Shown here piece after piece: positions 43,961 to 53,416 of a DNA stretch of 64,000 bases. Position 1 is the stretch's first letter. Every line of letters starts with the position of its first letter. Under the pieces are notes generated by a model that was not told the origin of the DNA, ran no database searches, and saw nothing but the letters and a program-made list of their open reading frames with translations. The stretch lies in the NCBI GenBank assembly GCA_942491345.1, contig CALOAN010000020.1:434001-498000 (forward strand), written 5' to 3'. Both the position numbers and the translations under genes were made by a program. Origin of the DNA: JAHEEL01 sp942491345 (GTDB taxonomy: Bacteria; Actinomycetota; Acidimicrobiia; Spongiisociales; UBA5794).

Positions 43961-45772
43961 TTAGTCGAGTTTGAAGTCTCCTGATATGGGCAGCCAGTTC
44001 GTTTCTGCACCGGGCCAGATGAACTGCGAGTCGGCGTTGCCTTGGGTCAGGGTGTAGCGGAAATAGAACGTCGTGTTCGACGGCCGGAACACTGCGGGTG
44101 TGTCTTGTCCTGTGATGCCGCCCCAGTCTCCGGCGACGAACCGGTCGCCTGGATCGCCGAAGTAGAACTGTCCGTCTGCGATGCCGGTGGTCAGGGTGTT
44201 GCGGTAGTAGAAGAACCCTGTCGCTTCGCGGTGTAGCCCGATCTCATCGATCCCGTCACTGTCCCAATCCCCGACCACGGGCTTGTCACCGAGGTTGCCG
44301 AACAGGAACGAGTACTCGGCAGCACCCAACCCACCTTCGTCCGCACCCAACTTGTTGATGATGTAGAACCGGGCCTCCGATGGCCGATACATGCTGAGTG
44401 TGTCGCAGCCGTCGCCGTTGAAGTCGCCGGCGAGTGGAACATCTCCGGGGTCACCGAAGTAGAACTTGATGTCCGCGTTGCCTTGCGTGTTCGAGTCGCG
44501 CAGGTACGCGAATCCGTCGGATTGGCGGTACAACCCGGGCGTGTCTGTCCCGTTGCAGGTCCAATCGCCCACAAACGGGGAGTCGCCTGGGTTGCCGTAG
44601 TAGAACTCTGCGGATTCGCCTCCCCAGTCGCGCAGCCGCCAGATCCCGGACCCCGGATCGGCGAGGCCCACGGGTGGGAAGACGGGCTGCCAGTGCGGAT
44701 TGCCCCGAATCTCTCCGAGGTATGCGTCCGGTTCCACCAACACGAAGTCAGACCCGTCGGGGTGCACGGTGGCTATTCCAGCGCCGGCCGAAACGGCGAT
44801 GAGTGATCCGTCCGACGACCAGTCCGGGTTCGATGCGTCTCCGAGGGTGATCTTGTTGGTGCCGTCGCTGGCGGCGACGAAGGAGAACTCGTTGAAACCG
44901 CCCCACGCGATCATCGCACCGTCGGGCGACCAAGCTGGGAAAAAGGCGTTGGCCGTTCCGTCCGTGATTTGGTGGCGGCCGGTCCCGTCGGCGTTGATCA
45001 CGAAGAGGTCGGGGAAGTAGTCGCTGCCTTGATCTGATGAGAACGCGATCTGTGTTCCGTCGGGTGACCAAGCCGGGAACTGATCGTCGTCAGTCCATTT
45101 GGTTGGACTCCCTTCGGGAGCGGGCGTATTCGTGAGCCGCGTCCGGTGTGAACCGTCGAGGTCCGTCACGAATATCGCACCCGTATACACGGGGATGGCT
45201 TTCGGTGGCCAGGAACCGGTCGAAACGTACGTATGCGATCGCTCAACGTATGCGATTCGAGAACCATCGGGTGAGAATGTCGGCGAGGCGAACGACGTTG
45301 CAGGATACGGAACCGGATCATTGATCGTGGTGAGCCGCGTCATGGCTCCACCGGCGACATCGACCCGATATATCTCGCCGTCGAAGCCACTCACGAACAC
45401 GATCGACTCGCCATCCGGTGACCACGACGACGGAGGGCCGCCGGTACTGTCCCACGTCACACGATGCACATAGCTGCTGCCCAACTCGGCCACATAGATG
45501 TCGAGACCAGAGGCCCCCGGCTCTCGACCGCGGGTAGATGTGAACGCCACCCGCGTACCGTCGGGTGACCACAACGGCCCGTTGTGCCCGCTGGCATCCG
45601 ATGTGATCAGTTCAAGGTTGCTTCCGTCACTGTCCATGACATAGATGCGGTCGTCCTTCTGGAAACCGATCCTGCCGTCATGGCTCGACTCCGACGCAGC
45701 CGCAGCAGATGGCAACGCGAACAAAGCGAGAATCAGGACAAAGACACCGAACCAACGCGACCGCGTAAACAT
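43961..45772 (-). CDS. Secreted TolB-like beta-propeller protein with C-terminal GDPGD repeats
   Basis: 603 aa from ATG 45772 with GGAGG 5 nt upstream. The signal peptide is MFTRSRWFGVFVLILALFAL then PSAAAA. Residues 35-370 contain about seven WD40/PD40 blades with the WSPDGTRVAFTS-type motif, as in TolB. Residues about 385-603 are four repeats of about 50 residues (FYFGDPGDVPLAGDFNGDGC, then DTLSMYRPSEARFY) resembling FG-GAP/VCBS modules common on secreted actinobacterial proteins. Probably an extracellular binding protein; the ligand is unknown. Confidence 0.85.
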   Translation of the reverse strand: MFTRSRWFGVFVLILALFALPSAAAASESSHDGRIGFQKDDRIYVMDSDGSNLELITSDASGHNGPLWSPDGTRVAFTSTRGREPGASGLDIYVAELGSSYVHRVTWDSTGGPPSSWSPDGESIVFVSGFDGEIYRVDVAGGAMTRLTTINDPVPYPATSFASPTFSPDGSRIAYVERSHTYVSTGSWPPKAIPVYTGAIFVTDLDGSHRTRLTNTPAPEGSPTKWTDDDQFPAWSPDGTQIAFSSDQGSDYFPDLFVINADGTGRHQITDGTANAFFPAWSPDGAMIAWGGFNEFSFVAASDGTNKITLGDASNPDWSSDGSLIAVSAGAGIATVHPDGSDFVLVEPDAYLGEIRGNPHWQPVFPPVGLADPGSGIWRLRDWGGESAEFYYGNPGDSPFVGDWTCNGTDTPGLYRQSDGFAYLRDSNTQGNADIKFYFGDPGDVPLAGDFNGDGCDTLSMYRPSEARFYIINKLGADEGGLGAAEYSFLFGNLGDKPVVGDWDSDGIDEIGLHREATGFFYYRNTLTTGIADGQFYFGDPGDRFVAGDWGGITGQDTPAVFRPSNTTFYFRYTLTQGNADSQFIWPGAETNWLPISGDFKLD

Positions 45773-46056
45773 TCGGACCTCCGGTATCGACGTGACTACC
45801 TGACCCCGCATACGCATTGTCCCGTTCAAGCGCGGACGCCACCCAGGGCCAATCGCCCCTATCCCAAGCCACCCACACCCCAGCAAACGAGTGCCCAGCA
45901 GCCCTCCCCAACCAGTACATACGGGGAAGCAAACAACTCGCGCAACAGGCAGAAACGACCGGCAAACAATCGGCGAGCTTCGCAATAACCGCACAGTGGG
46001 CATCGGCAACCACGTCCAGAACCGCACCACGATTGCGTCGAACTAACGTGCTCGCC

Positions 46057-47265
46057 ATGTCGGACGATATTCTCTCTTTGCCGCTGGACGACTGGGACGA
46101 CAGGCGGCTACGCGAATTGATCGGGCGTCATGAGAGTCAGCGCCTCGAACTCAAGGGTCCTATCGACCCGGCAAACGCGAGTCATCGGACCGACGTCGCG
46201 AACGAAGCAGCTGGTATGGCCTCAACCGTGGGTGGCTTCATCATCATCGGCTCAAACGACGCCGATGAGCTTCTTGAGCTTCCCGGAATCGAAGCGACTG
46301 AGGAAGACGCCGAGCGCCTTCGGAATTCGCTCCTCGACCTTGTGAAGCCCTACGTGCTCCTACGCGGTCCGAAGCTCCTAACCGCCGACGATCCCGCACG
46401 AGTGATTCTCGTGATCGAAGTCCTGCCCCACCCGCTTGGACTGCCCGCATCGGTCAAGGGAGTCTTTCGTATGCGGGTCGAGGATTCATGTCGCCCAATG
46501 CCATACGACGAAGTCCGCCGAAGGTTCACCGGGATTGGCGATTCGATCGCTGCGTCACGCCTGCTCGCTGAAGCTGCGCTCGACGAAGTACGCGAACGAC
46601 TGCAGATTGGACATGCGTTCACACCGTCATTTGGGGCCGCGGTGGTGCCGGTTCCCTCGCCACGCGACCTGTCCCTCAGTGGCCGGGAGTTGAGGGACGT
46701 ATTCCAGAGCGTCGTGGAGTCCGAGAAGGCGGCCTGGCTAGCCATCGAACACCCCTACTGGGGACCTGCAGAGGACCTGCTACATATCACCGCGACAGGT
46801 GTTCGTTCGGAGGTTTCTCACTTCTGGAGTTGGTTCCTTGCCCACGATGCGTCCTTCTCGGCCGCCATCGACATCATCGGCCGGCGCACCACCGGAGGTG
46901 TCGAATTAGGCGAGGTCTGGTTCTTCTGGCTAGGTGCCGTCGCGGCTCGCGTGGTTGCGTTCGGCGCTGCCCTACAGAACCGATTAGGCATAGCCGGATC
47001 CTCCCATGTCATGATCGAATCTGGCCCCATATCTGGCCTGACGTTCGATGCGGGCTCCAACATGCGAAGGACCCGGCCGATGCAGGAACCATCAACGAGA
47101 GTCCACTACGAGTTTGCGATTCCACTTCGCGCCGGAACGGCTCAGGCTGTCGCGACTGAGGTGGAACTGTTCGGCCAACGTATCCACGATGGCACCGGAC
47201 AGGGGCTTGACACGCCCCTCGCGGCTGATGTCAACGAGTACCTGCGACGAATGCTCCCGGACTGA
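46057..47265 (+). CDS. Schlafen/AlbA_2-domain protein
   Basis: 402 aa from ATG 46057. Residues 25-145 match the AlbA_2 domain: ESQRLELKGPIDP, ANEAAGMASTVGGFIIIGSN and PARVILVIEVLPHP, with the nucleic-acid-binding or nuclease-like fold of Schlafen proteins. The rest (about 150-402) is not recognised; it contains Trp-rich segments (SHFWSWFLAHDASFS, VWFFWLGAVAARVV). Several AlbA_2 proteins act in phage defence or as regulators; the role here is open. The 284-bp gap upstream shows no clear site. Confidence 0.75.
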   Translation: MSDDILSLPLDDWDDRRLRELIGRHESQRLELKGPIDPANASHRTDVANEAAGMASTVGGFIIIGSNDADELLELPGIEATEEDAERLRNSLLDLVKPYVLLRGPKLLTADDPARVILVIEVLPHPLGLPASVKGVFRMRVEDSCRPMPYDEVRRRFTGIGDSIAASRLLAEAALDEVRERLQIGHAFTPSFGAAVVPVPSPRDLSLSGRELRDVFQSVVESEKAAWLAIEHPYWGPAEDLLHITATGVRSEVSHFWSWFLAHDASFSAAIDIIGRRTTGGVELGEVWFFWLGAVAARVVAFGAALQNRLGIAGSSHVMIESGPISGLTFDAGSNMRRTRPMQEPSTRVHYEFAIPLRAGTAQAVATEVELFGQRIHDGTGQGLDTPLAADVNEYLRRMLPD

Positions 47266-47617
47266 CCGGCTGTTCGGTCGCTGCTGCCGATTCTTTGGTG
47301 TACCCCCCACCCCGGACACCCCGCCCGTGTCCTCCCTCTCCCCGGTGTACCCCCCAATCAAAGAGTGCGGGACGTAGCTCGATGAGAGTTGCGAGATGTT
47401 GAGTCCTCGGCGGAACATTATGCACGGTCCGGCAATGGACCCCAGCATGTGAAAGGTTCGCTCCGCATGGAGCGGCACACATGCGCTCCCGGTCAGCCGC
47501 CCATATTGCCGGACATGAGCGGCACTCCATGCTGTCTCAGGGGTCGTGTTTGGGATTGCTCGCTGGTTCTCGGAGGCGGGTTGATGTGGGACCCCGCGGC
47601 TGGTGCCAGCGCGCCGC
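47266..47617. other. Intergenic stretch with GGTGTACCCCCC repeats and palindrome copies
   Basis: GGTGTACCCCCC occurs at about 47297 and 47343. A rearranged repeat relative (TATGCACGG next to TCCGGCAATGGAC) lies at about 47419-47440. A palindrome copy is at 47497. No convincing gene is seen. Confidence 0.4.
47497..47522. repeat. Island palindromic repeat, copy f
   Basis: CCGCCCATA, centre TTGCCGGA, right arm CATGAGCGG (two differences from TATGGGCGG). Confidence 0.75.
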
Positions 47618-48487
47618 CTAAACGACTGGCTGTGTCTTTCCGTTGCTGAGCTCAAATGTCACGCGCACATTCCCGTTCGCCTGATGGGATTGCTTCGCTG
47701 AGCGGACGATGGGTTCCCCGTCAGCGTACGGAGCGAGGTTGCCGAGCTGCAGGTTCCCCAAAAGCCGATTCGGTCGAGTGGCGTCGTAGACGCTCACCAC
47801 GCCAGAAGGTGCCGGCGTGGCGGTCACGACGAGAACTGTCTCCTCCTCGGGACCCCACCAGAGCTCAGTGACCGGGGCAGTCAGGTTCACCGATCGCTGT
47901 CCGGCATTCGCCCCGGCGTCGAACCACAGGTTGTAGACCCCGCTGTTCACAACGTTGATTGCGTCTACGGTGTCCCAGATCCACGCCAGCCGACAACGCG
48001 GCGAGAAAAACCAGCCAACCGCGTCAACGGTGGCCAACGGCGGTATCGGATCGAAGGTGTCGATCATCTGAACCCTCAGATTCGCACCCACGCGGTTGAG
48101 CTCGAAATTCGCGCACGACTTGTCCTGCGTCAGCACTGCGCCCGCACTGACCTCAGGGAAGTTGAACTTCTGAAACTGCCCTATTGCGTGCCGAATCTCG
48201 ACGTCGAGCTCGGCGGAGTCCCTGACCACGCCAGCGCCGCCGATGCCGATGCCCGCTCCCCCTGAGCACGGGTTCGTATCAGCGCCCTCGCGTACCCGAA
48301 CCTGCAGCTTGTGGTAGCCCGGCGAAGAACGCCGAGGCGCAGCGTAGACATCCAGGAGGCGCACCATGTTCGCTTGAACGTTGATCCTCTGAGGGTTGAA
48401 CGCCAGCTCGTCAGGCGGATCGCACACCTCAAGGGTCGTCACCAACCCAGACAAGAAATCGCAGACGAGCAAACAACACTGCCCCAT
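47618..48487 (-). CDS. Hypothetical protein, 289 aa
   Basis: Not recognised. ATG 48487 has AGGAAGG directly upstream. It is soluble, without a signal peptide, and beta-rich: PDELAFNPQRINVQANMVRL, LWFDAGANAGQRSVNLTAPV, VTELWWGPEEETVLVVTATP. The last 60 residues resemble a beta-sandwich. Cys residues at 4, 5, 9 and 22 cluster near the N-terminus. Codon use fits its neighbours. Cargo of the island; a structural or surface role is only a guess. Confidence 0.5.
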   Translation of the reverse strand: MGQCCLLVCDFLSGLVTTLEVCDPPDELAFNPQRINVQANMVRLLDVYAAPRRSSPGYHKLQVRVREGADTNPCSGGAGIGIGGAGVVRDSAELDVEIRHAIGQFQKFNFPEVSAGAVLTQDKSCANFELNRVGANLRVQMIDTFDPIPPLATVDAVGWFFSPRCRLAWIWDTVDAINVVNSGVYNLWFDAGANAGQRSVNLTAPVTELWWGPEEETVLVVTATPAPSGVVSVYDATRPNRLLGNLQLGNLAPYADGEPIVRSAKQSHQANGNVRVTFELSNGKTQPVV

Positions 48488-48539
48488 GCCTTCCTATCGG
48501 GTGCCTTAAAACCTACAGAGCTCCCACTTGATGTCACAC

Positions 48540-48565
48540 CCGCCCATATCGGCACCTATGGGCGG
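48540..48565. repeat. Island palindromic repeat, copy g
   Basis: Perfect 9-bp arms CCGCCCATA / TATGGGCGG around TCGGCACC (centre in the reverse orientation to copies k and l). A half-copy (GCCGGATATGGGC) lies at about 48660. Confidence 0.85.
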
Positions 48566-48758
48566 CCCGACCGGGGTACAGGAGAGGCTTCCTACAAGGC
48601 TTGATCGAACCCTCACCGCCCGACCGGGGCGTGCAACACCACCCCCATCATCCGTCCCAGCCGGATATGGGCCGTCCCTATCGAGAAAGGACCGTGCCCA
48701 GGCGTTGGAGGCCCTTCGCTGACTCAAGACCGCTCTTCGACGCGCCGATACCCACCCT

Positions 48759-49184
48759 GTGACCACACCACTTACCGACCTTCCCGGCATCGGACCCGCC
48801 ACGTCGCAGCTCTTCGTCGAGGCAGGGTTCACCACGATCGAGTCGATCGCCAACGCCGATCCCGCCAGTCTCGAGCAGGTCAAAGGGATCGGTCCGCACC
48901 GAGCTGTGGCGCTACGGACCGTCGCCCGGGAACGAAACGCCGTCGGCACGGTGAACCTGCCCTCGACCTCACGGCCCGGGGCCTCGAACGCCACCACACC
49001 ATCGACAGACAAGTCCAAGTCCAAGAAGTCCAAGTCCAAGAAGTCCAAGTCCAAGAAGTCCAAGTCCAAGGGCAAGGGCAAGTCCAAGTCCAAGTCCAAG
49101 GGCAAGAAGTCCAAGGGCAAGAAGTCCAAGGGCAAGAAGTCCAAGGGCAAGAAGTCCAAGGGCAAGAAGTCCAAGGGCAAGTAG
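48759..49184 (+). CDS. Helix-hairpin-helix protein with Lys/Ser/Gly-rich tail
   Basis: 141 aa from GTG 48759. Residues 5-60 form two HhH units (LTDLPGIGPATSQLFVEAGF and ASLEQVKGIGPHRAVALRTV), a non-specific DNA-binding fold. A Ser/Thr linker leads to about 55 residues of KSK/KGK repeats. The tail is analogous to that of the CarD protein at 13777, but with Ser/Gly in place of Ala/Pro. It could be a nucleoid-associated protein carried by the island. Confidence 0.75.
   Translation: MTTPLTDLPGIGPATSQLFVEAGFTTIESIANADPASLEQVKGIGPHRAVALRTVARERNAVGTVNLPSTSRPGASNATTPSTDKSKSKKSKSKKSKSKKSKSKGKGKSKSKSKGKKSKGKKSKGKKSKGKKSKGKKSKGK
49011..49182 (+). repeat. Tandem repeats encoding the Lys-rich tail
   Basis: Units of AAGTCCAAG and AAGTCCAAGGGC run in frame to the stop codon. 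Repeat number may vary. Confidence 0.85.
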
Positions 49185-49537
49185 ACCTGACTCCCGGACA
49201 GATGCGACGGCCGACGGCACGCAACTCCTCGTTCCAGGGAAGCCTTTGACGCCGCCGACCTACCAAGCCGACGCCCAATCGACCGATTTGACTCACCAGC
49301 CTGCCGCCGATCCCACACCTCGACCCGCTCCGACTCAGTGAACACCGCCACAACAACCTCCTCGATGAGACACCACAGCTCTCACCGAAAGTGTTGCGTT
49401 CACCCCCAGAGACCACAGCACCTATGGGCGGGCAGAACGAGCAGGGCCGAACGCCCAGAATGCCGGTCATGGGCGGTGTGCTCCGAAGTGCCTTGTGCCA
49501 CTTTTCAGCGTAGGGTGAAACCAACTGGAGGTGCAGG
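49185..49537. other. Intergenic stretch with palindrome half-copies
   Basis: A half-copy (GCACCTATGGGCGGGCAGAA) lies at 49418 and a fuller, looser copy at 49452. No gene with a recognisable product is seen. Confidence 0.45.
49452..49476. repeat. Island palindromic repeat, copy i
   Basis: Arms CGCCCA / TGGGCG around a 12-nt centre GAATGCCGGTCA. The TGCCGG centre is conserved. Confidence 0.65.
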
Positions 49538-49924
49538 TTGGCGGACGATTTGGGAACGATTCTCGATGAGATCCTGAGCATCAAGAAGAGCCTCCGTGAG
49601 ATTCCAGCCGACGCGTTTGAGCAACGGATCGAGCTGAGAGAGCGCCTGCTCGGTCGTCAGGCTGCCGCAGCAACTGTCGCTCACGAGACCACGACGGATT
49701 CGGCTCTCTGTCGCTATCTGGAGCAGCTCGAACGGCGACGAGACGCACTCCTTGGCCGACGGATTGACCGCTCCTGGCAGGACGGCGGCGGGGGTGGCAT
49801 GGGAATCCCCGCAGAGCAGACCGAAGCGTTCAACCGCCGAATCGATGAGGCAGCCGATCTCCCGGCATTGGAGCTAGAAATCGCCCGGATCCGTGCCAGG
49901 CTGACAACCGACGGGAAAGATTGA
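49538..49924 (+). CDS. Hypothetical coiled-coil protein, 128 aa
   Basis: TTG 49538 with GGAGG 6 nt upstream. The protein is mostly alpha-helical and charged: DLGTILDEILSIKKSLREIP at the start, LCRYLEQLERRRDALLGRRI in the middle, then a Gly-rich turn (GGGGGMG) and a final helix. No family recognised. A palindrome copy begins 7 nt after its stop. Confidence 0.55.
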   Translation: MADDLGTILDEILSIKKSLREIPADAFEQRIELRERLLGRQAAAATVAHETTTDSALCRYLEQLERRRDALLGRRIDRSWQDGGGGGMGIPAEQTEAFNRRIDEAADLPALELEIARIRARLTTDGKD

Positions 49925-49930
49925 CCGGCC

Positions 49931-49954
49931 CGCCCATAGGTGCCGATATGCGCG
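49931..49954. repeat. Island palindromic repeat, copy j
   Basis: CGCCCATA, centre GGTGCCGA, right arm TATGCGCG (one mismatch). Seven nt after the stop of the coiled-coil gene. Confidence 0.75.
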
Positions 49955-50013
49955 GGGCGTTCGACACTTGTCAGATGACAACCGGAGGCGGATGATGGTG
50001 GGGAGGAGAGTGG

Positions 50014-51309
50014 TTGGTGATGTTGTGGCGGAACCGGCTTGTCGTGGTGAGTCTGGTCCTGGTGCTGGCTGCGTGTGGCTCGACGGGATCGACCACGACG
50101 ACTGCTTCGCCGGTCGGTTCGATGTCAACGCCGGTTTCGGCTCCCACGTCGGTTCCGTCGGCTCCGTCAACCTCCTTGTCTTTTCCTCCCTCCACGGTAT
50201 CCGCGTCGTCGACGTCCACGTCTCCTGCGACCACGTCTACTTCGACCACGACCACGTCTACTTCGACCACGACCACGGTGACAGCTGCCGCGGTTCCGGG
50301 TCAGTGGAACAAGTCGCTGCAACTTGACGAAGGGTCGCCTCTGTCGAAACAGGAGATTGTGTGGTGGGGGTGGGAGTTCGATGTGCTTGGCGTTCTCGGT
50401 GATACGTTCTTTGCGCTGGCCACCCGCCACGAGGACGGCACCATCGCTGCTTGGCACCTCCCTGTCGGTGGGTCGTGGCGCGAGGTCGGCGCTGCGGCAT
50501 TCGACGGAGGATGGCTCAATGAATCATCCTCAGGCCCCGGGGGGCACGGTGCTGCCATCGGTCCTGCCGGCGCCATCGTGGACGGTGTCCTCTACAGCGG
50601 TGAGTGGGACGACGGGTACAACTACGAGACGATCCCTCCCGGTCGCGGCGTGGTATGGACGTCGCTGGACGGGATCACATGGACGAGAACGCAACTTGCG
50701 TCGATAGTGCCGGACCTGGAATCGGACGCCAACCTGTCGCTGCTCTTGGCGAGTGGCGAGCACGGGTTCGTCGCGTTGGGTGAGGCGTTTCCGCCATGGG
50801 AACCAAACGGACCTGTCGTACTCGGTCGTCCCGTTGGGTTCTTCTCGCGAGACGGCGTCACGTGGGAGGCGGTGGATATGAGCCCTTTCGTCGCTGAAGG
50901 CGTCGGCACCGAGTTCGGACATGTGCACCTTGTCGGTTGGGGTGGTGGCCGCTACGTGGCGTTGGGGTGGAACCCGGCAACTGAACAAGATGTGCAGTGG
51001 GAATCGGACGACGGGCTGACGTGGTCGGTGGTCGAGGCCGGGCTACCTCCCGTGGAGGTGCTATCGATGATCGGGCCCGACCGCCTCTTGGCCGCCGGTC
51101 CCGCCGGGTTCCTGACGCTTCGGGTACTCGACGGCGGGACCAGCACCGAGTTGCGTTGGTCGACGAACGGCACCGCATGGACCGTTGTTCCCTTCCCGGA
51201 CGAGCATGATCCCGGACGGGGTGTGGACGGCGCTGTCGGTGAGGTGGAGGTCGCTCTCGCTGGGAGAGTCACTACTGGTCAAACGACCATCTGGATTGCG
51301 AAGCCGTAG
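50014..51309 (+). CDS. Thr/Ser-rich lipoprotein with beta-propeller-like domain
   Basis: 431 aa. In-frame TTG 50014, GTG 50017 and ATG 50020 all follow GGGGAGGAGAG. Signal MVMLWRNRLVVVSLVLVLAA with lipobox LAAC, then a Thr/Ser/Pro linker to about residue 90. The remaining 340 residues contain repeated W-S/T-x-DG-x-TW motifs (VVWTSLDGITWTRTQL, FFSRDGVTWEAVDM, ESDDGLTWSVVEAG, RWSTNGTAWTVVPF), which resemble sialidase/Asp-box-like blades. Extracytoplasmic; the ligand is unknown. Confidence 0.75.
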   Translation: MVMLWRNRLVVVSLVLVLAACGSTGSTTTTASPVGSMSTPVSAPTSVPSAPSTSLSFPPSTVSASSTSTSPATTSTSTTTTSTSTTTTVTAAAVPGQWNKSLQLDEGSPLSKQEIVWWGWEFDVLGVLGDTFFALATRHEDGTIAAWHLPVGGSWREVGAAAFDGGWLNESSSGPGGHGAAIGPAGAIVDGVLYSGEWDDGYNYETIPPGRGVVWTSLDGITWTRTQLASIVPDLESDANLSLLLASGEHGFVALGEAFPPWEPNGPVVLGRPVGFFSRDGVTWEAVDMSPFVAEGVGTEFGHVHLVGWGGGRYVALGWNPATEQDVQWESDDGLTWSVVEAGLPPVEVLSMIGPDRLLAAGPAGFLTLRVLDGGTSTELRWSTNGTAWTVVPFPDEHDPGRGVDGAVGEVEVALAGRVTTGQTTIWIAKP

Positions 51310-51719
51310 GCATCGTCGATCGACGCAACGCTGCAACGACGTCTTGAGCCCACAAGCAATAGGCGCTGACCTCACCCACTCATGGCCCACACAATGAGCG
51401 GCTCCGGACTCAAGCCACGCACATGTACATCGTCGATGTTGGTGTTCAACTCGCTACCCGTGTCGTGGAGGAGGCTCCAGGAAATGCGGGCGACGCGGCG
51501 GGGGCGTCCAGTTGGCACACATCTGTCAGTATCAGCGCCCATAGGTGCCGTTATGGGCGGTATTCGGGTGGGTCTGGGTTTGTGCTGATTTGATGGCTTC
51601 GAGGACGGTGGCGACGGTCTCTTGACCCTGCGGCGAGTCGGTGCCAGCTCGGCGGAATCGTCGCCATCGCCCGCCCAGGGCTGCTGATATGTGGGATCTC
51701 CGGGGCTGCTCGGCTGGGC
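51310..51719. other. Intergenic stretch with one palindrome copy
   Basis: Only the palindrome at 51536 stands out. The short open frames here are not protein-like. Confidence 0.45.
51536..51559. repeat. Island palindromic repeat, copy k
   Basis: Arms CGCCCATA / TATGGGCG around GGTGCCGT; identical in its central 24 bp to copy l, 719 bp away. Confidence 0.85.
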
Positions 51720-52127
51720 CTAGGGGACCGCCAAGAGGATCTGCCACATGCCAATAGCTAGAGCGGCGACCGCGATCAGGAGCCAACCACCCCAGCGCCG
51801 GCGGAATCTCGGAACCCACAGCGCCACCACCCCGGAAACCGCCACGAGAGACACGGCAAGTCCCATCAGCCCGAGACCGACGGTCGTTGCCGGGTCCGGC
51901 GGGCAGTTGTACCAGGCAACTCCGGGATCATTGCACGGTGGGATGAAGGCAAGGTAGGCAAGGTACAACCCCGCGAAGCTCACGGGGATGGCCAACAGCA
52001 GAGCCTGACGGTGAAAGCCTCTCGCCGCCACGCCACCAACCGGAAACCGCGGCTTTCCCGGGTGTCCATGCGCCGCTAGACGCGCTCGCCGTTCGCCTGG
52101 CGCTTGCTGGTACTGGGTGCTGGTCAC
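51720..52127 (-). CDS. Small three-helix membrane protein, 135 aa
   Basis: GTG 52127 is the chosen start (VTSTQYQQAPGERRARLAAH); a much longer frame upstream runs through a palindrome copy and is not convincing. Membrane segments: ALLLAIPVSFAGLYLAYLAF, TTVGLGLMGLAVSLVAVSGV and WGGWLLIAVAALAIGMWQIL. Two Cys (PPCNDPGVAWYNCPPDP) in the first external loop could form a disulfide. No family recognised. Confidence 0.5.
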   Translation of the reverse strand: MTSTQYQQAPGERRARLAAHGHPGKPRFPVGGVAARGFHRQALLLAIPVSFAGLYLAYLAFIPPCNDPGVAWYNCPPDPATTVGLGLMGLAVSLVAVSGVVALWVPRFRRRWGGWLLIAVAALAIGMWQILLAVP

Positions 52128-52254
52128 GGCACCGTCATTCTCCTGCCGCCCTCGGTTCGCTGGAATCGGGAATCCCCAGGAAGCGACTAGCAGGGCTGAG
52201 TTGGTATTCGAGCCAGACCGAGGCGAGTTGAAGGCCGTTGATGCTTCTCCGGGG

Positions 52255-52280
52255 CCGCCCATAGGTGCCGTTATGGGCGG
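52255..52280. repeat. Island palindromic repeat, copy l
   Basis: Perfect 9-bp arms CCGCCCATA / TATGGGCGG around GGTGCCGT. Between the divergent membrane-protein and lipoprotein genes. Confidence 0.88.
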
Positions 52281-52392
52281 GTCATTTGCCTCTTGCTCGG
52301 GTGGCGAGAATCGCCGATGTTGTAGGGGAGATGCCTGATAGCGACGCTCCGTCGTGGGAGTCATAGTGTTGCTTGAGGTGAAGGGACGCAGC

Positions 52393-53289
52393 ATGTTCCG
52401 AGTGGCAGCGACCATCGCATTCGCAACCGTCGTTTTGATGGGGTGCACGACGGATACGAGCGACACCACCGGCCCGGATACGACGCCGTCTACGACCTCA
52501 ACCGTCACAACTCAGGCACCGACCATCACAGCAACCACGACCACGCTGGCACAGTCAACGACGACCTCGGCGCCGTCAACCACAACAACGAAGGCTGCTC
52601 CGACGACAACCTCCACGACCCTCCCGACGGTTGACCAGGTTGAGACCGGGTTGTTCTGTCGGGACTTGCACGCATTTGGGTACAGCTACGTCGATGCGGT
52701 CGCCTACTGGGTACGGGAAGGGTCGCCGGAGCGCATGGATGCAGACCGCAACGGCATCCCTTGTGAGACCGTCTACCCCGCGGACGATGTGACCGGATTC
52801 TGGGGCAGCCCGCTCCCCACCACCACGACCAGCGACATCTACTACTCGGTCGCCACACACGCAGACCAGATCCTGTGGCCCGATGCGCTGCCAGGCAGCG
52901 GCGGCTGGTGGGGCTCCGGGTGCTCGCCGGGCAGCAACACCCTCCCCGAAGGGATCTGGTGGGGATACGTCACCGATCTCACCCGAACCTCCGTGACATT
53001 CGACCTCGTTTGCATCAAGTTCGTCGTGCAAACGGACAACGATCCGAGCACCGAGGATCACGCTTGGGTGATCGAGAACAACAACCCGAAACTACGGACC
53101 ATCCCGGTTAGCTCCGACGCCTTGGTGTCGTGCCAGTGGATGGGTTGCCCGCCCTATCCGTATCCGTACGTCGAGTGGATCACGGATGATCGGCTTCCGC
53201 ACGGTGATTCGGGGCGAGAAGGCGGCGTCTGGTTGTATGTCAACAACGGAGCCGTTACCGAAGTCGGCGACGCTGTCTTCGCCGGTTGA
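52393..53289 (+). CDS. Thr-rich lipoprotein with Excalibur-like motif
   Basis: 298 aa from ATG 52393 with AAGGGA upstream. Lipoprotein signal MFRVAATIAFATVVLMGC; Thr/Ser linker to about 85. Residues 90-125 include CRDLHAFGYSYVDAVAYW and MDADRNGIPCETVY, close to the calcium-binding Excalibur pattern DxDxDGxxCE. The C-terminal 150 residues (Trp- and Cys-containing) are unrecognised. Probably surface-exposed. Confidence 0.72.
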   Translation: MFRVAATIAFATVVLMGCTTDTSDTTGPDTTPSTTSTVTTQAPTITATTTTLAQSTTTSAPSTTTTKAAPTTTSTTLPTVDQVETGLFCRDLHAFGYSYVDAVAYWVREGSPERMDADRNGIPCETVYPADDVTGFWGSPLPTTTTSDIYYSVATHADQILWPDALPGSGGWWGSGCSPGSNTLPEGIWWGYVTDLTRTSVTFDLVCIKFVVQTDNDPSTEDHAWVIENNNPKLRTIPVSSDALVSCQWMGCPPYPYPYVEWITDDRLPHGDSGREGGVWLYVNNGAVTEVGDAVFAG

Positions 53290-53416
53290 AGTGCCACGCG
53301 GTCAACGCAAGGACCGCAATCTCGCCTCCCGAAACGAGACAACAACTCTCGTCGAAGGTGATGCAACGACCACCTGAAATCACAGCCGAAATGTGCGGGT
53401 AGTCGTTGACGGTTCG

